Positions 23,087-33,589 of a stretch of DNA of 64,000 nucleotides are shown here, piece after piece. Location: contig JAACJM010000004.1 of the NCBI GenBank assembly GCA_013368315.1, positions 310,001-374,000 on the forward strand, given 5' to 3'. A program made the position numbers and the translations under genes. This stretch comes from Tetrapyrgos nigripes. Its lineage: Eukaryota > Basidiomycota > Agaricomycetes > Agaricales > Campanellaceae. Positions within the stretch are counted from its first letter, which is position 1; the number at the start of each line of letters is the position of its first letter. The notes under the pieces were generated by a model. It saw only the letters and a program-made list of their open reading frames with translations. It was not told the DNA's origin and did not search any database.

Positions 23087-26000
23087 ATGACCTCGAAATC
23101 CAAGCCCGAGGTCGAGCAGAGTGTGCAGCGGCGACACGTTTATATCCACCCAAGCAGTTCAAGACGTCGAGGAGTCCGTTCCCTACTTTTATTAGTGGTA
23201 GCAGCAACACTCTTGATCTCTCTTTCCTCTCCATCCAAGTTTCTGCGCGACAGTCTGTTCTCAGAAAGTCATCAAAGCACCCTCTCAGAGGATGAAATCA
23301 CCTGGAAAGACGACACATGGCCTATAAGACAACAGGTAATATCCATCCTCCTCTTCACCTTGACACGGTCAGTCAATTTTAAGACAATAGAAACCATGGG
23401 ATATTTCTACCGACTATCCTCATCCACGCGTTCTCGAGTACGACGTGCAGCAGGGTACCTGGTTACGCTTGGATGTGCATCCCAAGACGGGTGATATTGT
23501 CTTTGACATGCTTGGTGACCTGTACTGCATTCCTGGAGACGCTACCCTGCAGAGCACCGTCATTCAAGCGCGTTCTGTCACGTTGGGAGTTCCTCATGAC
23601 GCCGACCCACATTTTTCGCCAAACGGAGACAAGATTGTGTTCAGAAGTGATGCTGGACTGGGTGTCGATAATATATGGGTCATGGACTGGACTGGTTGCG
23701 GAGAAATGGACCTCCGACGCGATGACGTCCCTCCAGAATTGAAGGAAGCCCGTTCGACCGCGTCTGTTGACCAGGAGTTGCTGGCACAGGGAATTACTGA
23801 GACGATAGACAGACGACACAAGCGATTGCAGAGAGAGGGCCGTGCTGGAGGTGCGTAGCCGTGGCTGCTCTCATATTATCCAATAACGATCCCTTGCAGC
23901 ACGTATGGTCTCGAACGAGACTTATCGCTTTGTCACCGACCCCAGATTCCATCCATCTGGAGACAAAGTGATCGCGACAAAGTGGTACACTTCAAGCCGT
24001 TCCCTTGGTGCCGGTGAAGGTTGGGAGTATACGCTTCCATCTGACGATACGAGTCCAATTGCCGCAGGCAGTGGGTCAAGAATTGTTGGAAGAACTCTTC
24101 CACCTGGCTGGACAATGGACAACTACGGTGATCAACAGATTGGACCTGAACAATTCCTTTGGTTGGGAAATGACGCTCTGATATATTCCAAGAATGTGCT
24201 AAGAGAGTCAACTGGTTCGTTTGAGTACAGCCAAGGTACGTTTCATACTTGCGTGAAAGGAAGTTCCCACTCAGCAGTACGTGGTACTACATATAGATGT
24301 CCACCAAGGGATCTACGCAATCTTCTTGTATAATTTGACTTCAGACGTGACTGAGACCTTGGCGGATGCTTCTCCTGGTGGAGCGAGTCGTCCCGAGCTT
24401 TCACGCGACCGACGAACACTGGCCTTTGTGAGACGTCAGCGGGACCACGAAGTGCTTGTTCTCAAGTATGTTTGACCTTACTCACTTCTTTACTATGCTA
24501 ACCCTCTGTTCTAAAGGGATCTTGAGACTGGAACTATTCACCATGCTTGGGATGGTCTAACTTATGACCTTACCGCGATTTCTGCTCCAATGGGCACCTA
24601 CCCTTCCTTTGCATTTACACCGGATGATGCTGCCATCATCATTTGGGCCGCAGGGAAAATACATCGTGTCCCCCTCACGACAAACTCGCGAGGAGAAAGG
24701 ATTTCTGGCGGATCGCCTCATACCATCGAATTCAAAGCACACATACACAAGAACCTTGCAGAAACCCTCTCAATCCCTAAAGCCGTTGACCTAGTCAATA
24801 TGGAAACGAAGCCGACTCAAAGGATCCATGCATTCCGGGACCTCAGAGCTGATGAGAGTGGAAAGAAGGTGGTCTTCAGGGCCGGGAACATTCCAGTCGT
24901 TCAGGTTGTTGGGAAGGATTCACCGACCAAAGTACCCGTGTTGTACGATGACGAGGGTAAAACGCCGTACTATTCGCCGTCTTTCATCCCTGGCACAAAT
25001 GGCAATCTCATTATCCACTCCAGATGGTCAGATACGACTTTCACAACTCTAGAAGTCGCAGACTTGGTGAATGGCAAAGCCCGTGAGGTTGAAGGACTGC
25101 CCTTGGGAAGATACCTATCAGCGGTGCTCTGTGCATGCAAGGGGTCGAAACGTACCATTGCCTTTGTAAAAACAGGCGGGGACTACCTCAGTGGTGATGT
25201 CGTGGCTACAGCACATACTGGGCTATACATTGGAGACATCGACCTTGACCCATCATTTTCCAAAATCCCCGTTTCCAACCTTCGTCTTGTACCTACAGAG
25301 ATCAACCTTTTCGACTCCATTGACCTTCAGTTCATTGAAAAGAATAAGAAGCTCTTCGTCCAGCAATCCAATCGGGCGTTTGTAATCGACTTGGAAGGCA
25401 AACCTGTCGATTTGGTTGGCACACCACCACACTTTACATTGGGATCTGGCAAGATGTCGGGTGAGATTGCTGTGTCTACTCGTGTATCTAGCTGCCTCAA
25501 GTCCTGGCTGGGCAAGATCATAGGGAAGGATGACAGTGGTTTCAGAGCGGATAACGTCGCCTTTGTCGACTTTTACCACGTCTATGTCGTTCCTGGAAGC
25601 AAGGTCAAGGAGGATGAAGAAGTATGGTCGCGACCTGGGAATTCTACCCAAGGTCTTGCGCGAGTCAGTTTGGATGGTGGGCATGACATAACTTGGAGTG
25701 GAGACGGGAAGAGATTGTTCTGGTTCCTGGGTGGGTGTTTGTGTCTTTTATGCTTGCTGTGGATGCCCTAAATGAGTTCATACAATTTCAGGTCCCTACT
25801 TGCATTCATTGGAGATCTCCAAGCTCAGTAAATGCTCCTCAGAAATTGAGCGTGACAGCACGACTTTCGGGATCTCTTGCATCAAGGACCTTTTGAAATA
25901 CCAGGAGATCGTTGTTGAGCACTCAACTGACATCGCCCGAGTCAAAAAATCGACAACAAGAACTTCACCAACTTCCAACGGCGATGTTGTGGTCATTCAT

Positions 26001-27747
26001 AATGCAACTATCTTGACGATGGAGACTGGTAAGCTTGAAACTGACTTGATTGAGGGTGGTATGCTGGTCATCAGAGGAGGTGTCATCGAGTCCGTCTACT
26101 CTGTATCCAAAGCACCCAGTTTATCTTCTTACCTTGGATCAACTATCATTGATGCCCATGGAGGTGAGCATCTCTCGTGTCATACTTTTGAACTCGTCAC
26201 CAATTACAACCTACAATCTACACAGGCTTTGTGATTCCAGGATTCATCGACAGCCACTGTAAGTCCTTGATCATAGAGACACCAATGCGCATGTACTGAT
26301 TTCCTAGAAGCTCATTGGAATGGATTCACTAATCCACATCCTGCCAAGTCATGGGAGCTGCAGACCTTCCTAGCGTACGGGGTCACCACAGTACACAAGT
26401 GGGTACCATTTCTTCTTTCACCATTTCGCTACGCTGCTCAAAGTGATCCTTGTCTAATTTATTCTCTAGCCCAAGCTCAGACAACGTCGACGGATTCGTG
26501 GAACGTAGCCGTGTTGAAAGCGGTCAATTCGTCGGGCCTAGAATCTTCCACACCGGAAATGTTGTCTATGGTGCCGCTGCTACCCCTTATCATCAGACTG
26601 CAGAAGATATGAATGAAGCCCATTCGACCCTCATCCGGATCAAGGCAGAAGGTGGTCCTTTCAGCACTTCGTATAAAAACTACAATCAGCCTGTTAGAGC
26701 ATCCAGACAGCGACTGCTTACTGCTGCAAGGAATCTCAGCATGCTTTGTGTCCCTGAAGGAGGTATGAACTACGATTGGGACTTGACCTACATCATTGAC
26801 GGTAAGAACTGTCTCATCATGCAATTTTCTCGTAACTGAATATCTGAATGTCTAGGGATGACCACTGTCGAGCACTCGATTCCCGTCCCTGTGCTGTACG
26901 AAGATGTTTTGAAACTCTTTGCTTACAGTGGTACCGGTAAGACGAACTGTCTCAGACCTCATGGCGTTCTTCCTCTTCCGGTTCATCTCATTGCCTGCGA
27001 TTTTGGTTCTAGGGAACACGCCTACTCACCTTGTTAACTACGGGGGCGCCTTTGGCGAGCAGATTGTTTGGGCAACACAAGATGTTCCGAATGATCCCAA
27101 GTACGCTGTTCTTGCCTATGCCAGGTCCCTGACTGAGCTCATAATTCGTCTAGATTACGACGTTTCACGAGACATGATATTTTAGAAGGTATTACAGAGT
27201 CTACGGCTAGACCGCTGCATTGTAAGTCTTTGAATTCCTTTTTTTGTAACATGGGCAGCTCAACAGCTGACGTTTCCTTGATGTAGCGTTCCAGCTTTTC
27301 AACACTTCAGCATCTGTTGCAAAAATGGTCGACCTGGGACTGAAAGCTTTGATAGGAGCACACGGAGAACCTCCCTTGGGATTGAACTATCATGCAGAAA
27401 TGGCGTTTGCTCATGGCGCGATGACGCCCTATCAGGTACGACGTCAACCCCAATAAAGGCTTGTTCAGATATTGACGCTTCGACTTGACCAACAGGTACT
27501 ACAAGCTGCAACTTCATGGGCGGCACAAGTCTTTGGAATGTTTGATTCCATTGGCAGTATATCGGAAGCCAAGCTGGCAGATTTATTAATATATCCTGCA
27601 GGAGTGGACCTGCTCAATGGGTCGATTACAGGGACGCTGCAGTTGCAGTATGTCATGAGAGGTGGTAGATTGTGGAAGGCTGAGACCATGGAAGAGGTCT
27701 GGCCTGAGTCAGGTAAGGTGCAGGAGATGCCTCCTTTGAATCCTTAG
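23087..27747 (+). CDS. Membrane-anchored TolB-like propeller fused to amidohydrolase
   Basis: Fourteen exons (23087-23335, 23391-23850, 23900-24235, 24297-24475, 24517-25730, 25792-26163, 26226-26258, 26311-26398, 26470-26800, 26856-26936, 27013-27100, 27154-27221, 27287-27435, 27496-27747) sum to 1,299 residues. A basic N-tail (SSSRRRGVR) and one hydrophobic segment (~32-48) suggest a type II membrane anchor. Residues ~80-850 carry TolB/WD40-like propeller blades (PHFSPNGDKIVFRSD, DPRFHPSGDKVIATKW, SFAFTPDDAAII, HDITWSGDGKRLFW). From ~870 the amidohydrolase part follows: VVVIHNATILTM, VIPGFIDSHSHWNGF (HxH metal ligands), TTVEHSIPVPVL, IGAHGEPPLGL and a C-terminal KLADLLIYPA. The substrate is unknown. 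The exon-7 acceptor ending gaag is needed to keep the HSH motif. Confidence 0.88.
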
Positions 27748-28228
27748 GACCTTGCATCAGTGCTGTAAATTACGAAAACCACGAAACAGTTGTCTTTCTT
27801 TTGTAAAATCGAAGAGCTATACGCGTGACATGAGCTTGTGGATGGATATCTTCCATCCAAAGCTAGTGTAGCAGATTACAACAAAAAGACAGCAAAATAT
27901 GGATACATCACATCATGATCCTATGAAAGCAGAAAAGATGAGCATTGGGGGTATTGCAGAAAGAAAGAAAAAAGGAAACGCACAATAAAACAATCAATTT
28001 GATGATTTACTTCATCAAAAGAGCCTTCGACGACAACATCTCATTCATACAACTTCCTGCAGGGATTTGCATCCACTTTGAACCTTTTCGGGACCCGTTT
28101 AAGTCGCTGTCGTTCTCGTCCGCGTCCCGAGAGCACACCCAAGCCTCAACCTCTTCAGTCCACCCACCCGCCGCCCCACCCGACCTGCCATTATCGAGTG
28201 AGGCTCCATAAGGGAGCCGGCAGTACCG
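27748..28228. other. Convergent 3' intergenic region
   Basis: About 480 bp between the stop codons of the amidohydrolase gene (+) and the eRF1 gene (-). It contains A-rich stretches (27880-28000) typical of 3' UTR/termination sequence and no open gene. Confidence 0.5.
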
Positions 28229-29805
28229 TCAAATGTCCTCATCGTCAGAGTAAAACTCATCGTCATCTTCCTCATCGATAGATGTAATGATACCGAAATC
28301 GACCTTGTATCGGAGTAGACCACCTATCCCTCCGAAACCCTTGACGAACTGAGCACCTTCTTGTGACCGGTTGGTGACAAACTCGAGGTTGGCACCGAAT
28401 TCCTTGTACTTTTCGGCGAACCATTCGAGGAGAGGTTGGGGTTCTTCGGCTTGTTCCATTTCAAGACCAGTGGATTTGTCTATGAATTTCTCATTGTCTT
28501 TCTCATGCTCTTTGCTACTGTAGACGACGTTTTCCTCTGGTGGGATGCAAGTGAGTAGGGAAAGAGAAGACAAGATAACTAGTTGCCGTACCTCCAGCAG
28601 CATTTCGGAGAGTATAACGCATAATATCCAAGTTTTCCCAAACGATAAGGGTCTCCACAGCGCCCAGCTCCAGAGCCTTCAACGTATCATCGATACCGAA
28701 GCAGTACTTTCCAGTATCTTGACTAATCTCGTCGAAATATTTCTGGATGAGCTTCTTTTCCTGGACGAACTTGACGTTGGCAAGAGACTCTGCTGCCAGT
28801 TCAATAGCCTGCGGGAAAGTGAGAAGCGTAGATTTAACAAAGAAAAGTGTCACGAACCTGGTTGAAACCATTCTCTCCTCCGTAACTGACATCGACAACC
28901 TTGATGACTTTTGCTGCTAGCCGTAGATCGAACATATCACTTTGACTGAGTTCCGTCTTAAAATCCGCACTACCAGCCAAAACTAGACCTGTCACGTTGA
29001 CCTTGTCGTTGGTGATAAAATGTTGTACCGCCAACTCTGCGACTTTACGAACGTAATTGTGTCGTTTTTCGTCACGGAGACGAGAGAAACGAAGGGCAGA
29101 CTGACCACCACGGCCGTGCTTTTTGGGGAGATCGACAGTGAACTTGTGCATGACTTCACGAGTGTTTCCTGCGAGGGTACCGAAAAGAGTACCGTTACCG
29201 TCCATAACGATGAAGCCAAAGCGGGAATCGGATTCGAGGAGCTCGGAGAGGGCTTCTGTGTGGAATTTGTTGTCACAGAGATAGAGTGAACTAGGTGAGC
29301 GCAATTTGAGAGGAGATACGGACAGATCTTGAAGCAGAGACGTACGTGTTGATGGGTTTATGGGGCTCAAAATCAAAGGACACTTTTTTCTCCTTTCCTT
29401 CGTCAGTCAAAATGGTACCGACGAAGAGCACGAGACCGTTTGGAGGCACTTTGTTGTAAAGCTTCAAACGCTGTTGTGTACTAGTAATGGCTGCCAGTAC
29501 CGATAGACGATTGACTCGGGATTTAATGTTGGAAGCTGTTCCGTATTCTTGCGTTAACATGGCAGAAGCCCTCGAAATTTGATCCTAGGGTGCAACGTCA
29601 GTTGGCGGTCACCCTCTAACTGATCAAGACGCACCTTTGGGGGTATGATAAGACTGATCATGGAAGTGCCAGCCCTGCATTGAGATTGAGAAGGAGTAAT
29701 CAGGGAGATCTACAGTAAAGCTTACCCTCTGGCCGAGTCAAGACTCTTGATGAGTTTCTTGACTTTCCACATCTGAATATTCTGCTCTGCGGCATCCTGA
29801 CTCAT
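28229..29805 (-). CDS. SUP45: Eukaryotic peptide chain release factor 1 (eRF1)
   Basis: Recognises all three stop codons in the ribosomal A site and triggers peptide release, with eRF3. Exons 29726-29805, 29635-29674, 29346-29584, 28858-29290, 28592-28808 and 28229-28536 give 438 residues, the family's standard length. NIKS (59-62) and YLCDNKF (~123-129) are the codon-recognition motifs. [10 protein letters not shown] (~180) carries the catalytic GGQ. The C-terminal domain ends in an acidic tail ([15 protein letters not shown]), as in orthologues. Exon phases close exactly. Start chosen at [14 protein letters not shown], matching the conserved N-terminus. Confidence 0.98.
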
Positions 29806-29909
29806 CGTAGGCAACGACGTATACGATGTACACTGAAGTTGGAGACCGAGGTCGACGATGAAGAGAGAGAGGAAAAAACTAGGCAACGTGGCTGTGCACA
29901 GCTTCGACA
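29806..29909. promoter_or_regulatory. Short bidirectional promoter between eRF1 and POP7
   Basis: Only 104 bp separate the two divergent start codons (29805 minus, 29910 plus). Both 5' UTRs and core promoters must lie inside this space or overlap the opposite gene. No TATA box is evident. Confidence 0.6.
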
Positions 29910-30605
29910 ATGTCCACTCGGAAGCGCCTCATCGATGACTCTGTGGAGCCTCGCAAACGACTCAAGGTGACTACCGAAGACGGCACAGACGTCGCCGTCG
30001 AAAGCGTCCCCAAGCAGGCACCGGCGCAAAAGCCAAGAAAAAATCGTAGAAAACTAACAGCTCCTCGTCCCTTTCCGACCGTGCCAACCTCTGTCTCTGC
30101 ATCCGGTCCGAGATCAGCTCACACTGAAGGGAAAAACCTGATCTGTATAACGCGTAAAACAAGCCTGGGCAACTACCTACGAAGGTGCAAGGATGTCATC
30201 ATTAAAGACGGGTATGTCCCAAAGTTTCGTTTATTCATCCGTTTTCTGATAGCATACAGGTACAAAACTCTGCATCTGAGTGCCATGGGAGCCGCCATTC
30301 CTCTGCTGCTACAACTTTCTGTCGCGCTTCCTCCGATTTTACCTTTCTCGTCGGACGAAATCCGTACAGAAGTCACTACCGGAACTGTAGAGGTCACCGA
30401 TGAGATTTTACCTGAAGACGATGAACACGACATCACTCAGGAGACAAGAGGAAAATCTACTCTCCAAATTGTCATCACTATTGGGGATGGGGAACCGCCT
30501 AGCCGTAACGCAAAGAAAAGAAGGCACGCCAAGCCACCAACGACTGCACCCACTTCAGAGGTCGTCATACCCGAGCCAGAACAGGTGGAAATGGAGATGG
30601 TGTAG
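29910..30605 (+). CDS. POP7: RNase P/MRP subunit POP7 (Rpp20-like, Alba fold)
   Basis: Exons 29910-30211 and 30260-30605 give 215 residues. The N-terminal ~75 residues are basic and Pro-rich (RKRLKVTTED, KPRKNRRKL). The Alba-like core follows: ICITRKTSLGNYLRRCKDVI, then KTLHLSAMGAAIPLLLQLSV, which is the hallmark of Pop7/Rpp20 (the RKT-L-Y and L-GMGAAI-A-L pattern). A strand with TLQIVITIGDGE and a basic KKRRHAKP segment close the protein. It would act in the nucleolus in tRNA 5' processing and rRNA maturation with POP6. It is head-to-head with eRF1. Confidence 0.85.
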   Translation: MSTRKRLIDDSVEPRKRLKVTTEDGTDVAVESVPKQAPAQKPRKNRRKLTAPRPFPTVPTSVSASGPRSAHTEGKNLICITRKTSLGNYLRRCKDVIIKDGYVPKFRLFIRFLIAYRYKTLHLSAMGAAIPLLLQLSVALPPILPFSSDEIRTEVTTGTVEVTDEILPEDDEHDITQETRGKSTLQIVITIGDGEPPSRNAKKRRHAKPPTTAPTSEVVIPEPEQVEMEMV

Positions 30606-31662
30606 GCTCTGTAAGATTTTTCACTCTATCTGCATTCTCATTCAAGCTTACCTAGAGTATACTTAGTGGGTTATGCAAAGCCTACCGCAGTGCGCTTTGC
30701 TGCCGCGCTTTCTCACTGGCTGTTGATTCTCGATGAACATTGTGCGTCGACGACTTTCTCCGAAGTGGTCAAGTTGTCTGCCACGATTTTCAAACACCCT
30801 CGATTCGGCTCCCCAGACCTCCAGTCAAAAGTCTTGTCTGCGAGAGCATTTTGTTAAGAACAGTATCGCTCCCTGAAGCTCCCTGAAACCAATATTTGGA
30901 CCGGTGTAGTCTAGGTTACATACACCCGTACCAGTGTCAATACTGAATACAAGAAGCATTCATCTTTGGTGCGCCGATGTACCCTACCCTCCTTTCTCGA
31001 TTGCCTACATTATCGGCAATTCCCACATTGCTTTTTTCTCTAGCACCGATGTCGCCACTATTTTCTACCTACTTAACCTCGTCGGGTGCACGACTACACT
31101 GGTTTTTACCATAGACCAATTACGTACTTCCTCAGTGTCTCTTTACTTACCAGAAGAATGACGATAGGTTGCTTCTTCAGACAGTGAGGTAGTCGAGTCT
31201 AACTGTTAAGCTTCTTTACGGCTTCTTGCCGTATCAAGCCTACAGGTAGCACTAGAACCAGTGCCGGGCACCGGTCTACCCTCATGGCTGCCCTGGCCCC
31301 TTGGGGCCTGGGCTCTCCCCGAAGTCTACCCTATAGTCTACCGGCGAGCCGATATTCGGATATCTGACGGCGCCTATAATCCTAAGCACCTTTGAAATTA
31401 CATCGTCTCGGGCTCCAACGTTGATAAACTAATGGATGCCCTAGTCTTGGTTTGTAGACCCTCTCTTTCCCTGTCTGTAATCCACCTGTCGTAGAATAAC
31501 AAATCAAATTCGGATGAAACGACAGCGAGCTAGGTTCTAACAAAGAGATACAAGTTGTTGATACAATTCCATCGGTAGACAAGTCTGACCAAAGAAAACC
31601 CATTAGAGGCAATTTCTAAATTATTTTCCTAAGATAACCCAACCAAGAGTCAAAATCATGAA
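30606..31662. other. Convergent intergenic region with GC-rich palindromic patch
   Basis: About 1.06 kb between the POP7 stop and the kinase-like gene's stop. Short frames only. From about 31250 to 31350 the base composition turns GC-rich, with an imperfect 11-bp inverted repeat at 31290-31313 (gccctggcccc / ggggcctgggc). The rest is unremarkable. Confidence 0.5.
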
Positions 31663-33031
31663 TCATGAGGCTGGTAAACCGACCACTTGCATACTCTTCC
31701 TCATTGCCCGAACCTGCGCCAGACCCTTCTTGTTCTCACACACCCTCCGTAAGATTTGTTTCCAAACAGGCAATGGGGCTAAACGATAATCACTCCATTG
31801 TGAAACGTGTTTTGGCACTCCTTCCCAGCGGTTGTACTCATTCCATGGGATGGATTTATTGGGAATATGGTCTATCCTTATGGCTAGTTCCTCGGGAGAA
31901 AGCATATCTCGCAAATGACGGACGGCAAAGTCGTGAGCATTTCGAGCCGTGAAACGCTTTCTGACATCGTGGTCCACCATTCCGTCAAGAAGGGGTGCGA
32001 GGGCTGGGATATACGGTGTAAGATGCTAGTGGGATTATGTGTTCAGTAGAGATTAGTTGGAAGCACAAGGTAGACTCACCTGAAGTATCCCACAAAAGGC
32101 AACACCAAGCACGCCAACGTCATAAGCAAATGGATCATAATACAGCTCGCCCTGCGCAACGTCCATAGCACTGTACTCCCTCATCCAAGCTAGTTCAGAG
32201 GGAAGTAACGAAGTCCCAGCCGGAACAATCATGGAGAAATCGAAGTCGATAATAGCAAACTGGATCTGATGGGTCACTGGTCCTCGCATCTCCGTGAAAG
32301 GCCGCAAATAGCCTTTCGAACGTGCAGGAACGTAAAAGAGGTGGTTCAGGACCATGTTATTGATCTTCATATCTCTGTGGGCTATACGAAGTTGATGCAG
32401 AGTGCGTAGCCCCTACAATGTTTTCAGGTCAAAAGGAGGTCAAAGATAGTGGTAGACAACTCACCTGTAACGCATCAATAACAAAGTCGCTGACCTCCCC
32501 AGCAGTACGAAACAGATCTGAGGGACCAGGAATATCACCGTATCGAGGCATGACCATAAAGACATAATCTGTGTCGTAGGCGATCACGTCGAGTATTGGC
32601 AGGACACCGGGTGTAGAAGGTTGCGTCCTCAAAAGGTTAATGACCTCGAGTTCATTAGACTTTGCTTTCACAAGCTTGATGCATACATGTCGTCCGCGGG
32701 TGTCTTGAGCAGCAAACACTCTTCCCGTGTTAAAGGTCGCGATGAAAGGGGGTACCTCCACTTCCTTCGAACCGCGATTGAAAATGGTCTGAGGCACGTC
32801 TGTTGAATCAGCGACAGCATATGGGAACTGTTGAAGTCTATGGAAAGTTTCACAGACGGGCAATGTTAGGCCGTCAGAGATGTCAAGGTCGGGGAACTGA
32901 CAACCAGGCAGGTGCAGGAGGTATCCCTTTTCCTTGAACCAAGGGCTAAAAGAGGTCCAGAAAGCTGCCCATTTTGCAGAAGAGTCGAAGAGAGGTCGCC
33001 TAGCGAGGTCAAAGTCTTTGGGAAAGGGCAT
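31663..33031 (-). CDS. Divergent protein kinase-like protein
   Basis: Exons 32465-33031, 32080-32412 and 31663-32025 give 420 residues. Residues ~95-390 keep the kinase pattern: a beta-3-type lysine in HVCIKLVKAKSNELEVI, a hinge-like FMVMPRYGD, catalytic loop AHRDMKINNMVLN, and IIDFDFSM in place of DFG. The region YDPFAYDVGVLGVAF corresponds to the DxxxxG of helix F. The activation segment is unusual and lacks a clear APE motif. The N-terminal 90 residues (WAAFWTSFSPWFKEKGYLL) are a separate small domain. It resembles fungal-specific kinase-like proteins. Whether it is an active kinase is uncertain, since the third Gly of DFG is Asp. Confidence 0.75.
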
Positions 33032-33589
33032 GTTTATCGTAAAGCGCCGTCGACGATTTGTGAATCTATTTATACTGAGAGCTCCCCCTAGTCGTTGGCG
33101 AGCTTAGTTGGAGTTTAGCTGTTCGGAACGGTGGTAAATTAGAACTTAGCAAAGTCACTTTATGTAAAAGGGTACGCTTACTGCACGACCTGGAGCTGGT
33201 AAACGATGACTTGGAAGTTTCACTCGCATTCGTCGTAGACGCCGAAAAAGGAACGACGGGCATAAATGATACGTTTCCCATGATCAGGAGAATGAATGGC
33301 GTTGTTCATGCGGAGCAGATGTATGATCTAGGCCAGTATTACAGAAAGATCGAGTCGAATTTGTCGATTTGTCCACTTGTGTTGCAGCGCTCGATGTAGC
33401 CATAACAAGGCACGACTGTTCCTGCAGCATGAACTGGAAAGGCGATTTTGAGATGATGATGATGAGAAGATCACCATCAAGAACTTGTCAACGTTCTGGC
33501 ATGAGCTGAGTAACTGCCAAAAAGGAAGTTTTCGCAGGGCCTCAGCCTGCCTGAAGACCGCGAGTATTTGTTCTTTGTCTTGGACCACC
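33032..33589. other. Divergent intergenic region
   Basis: 558 bp between the kinase-like gene (-) and the F-box gene (+). A short open frame at 33211-33399 has no support. Promoters of both neighbours presumably lie here. Confidence 0.4.

Noticed and set aside
30666..30857. 63-residue plus-strand frame after POP7
   Set aside because: Short, without conserved motif, and within the presumed 3' region of POP7.
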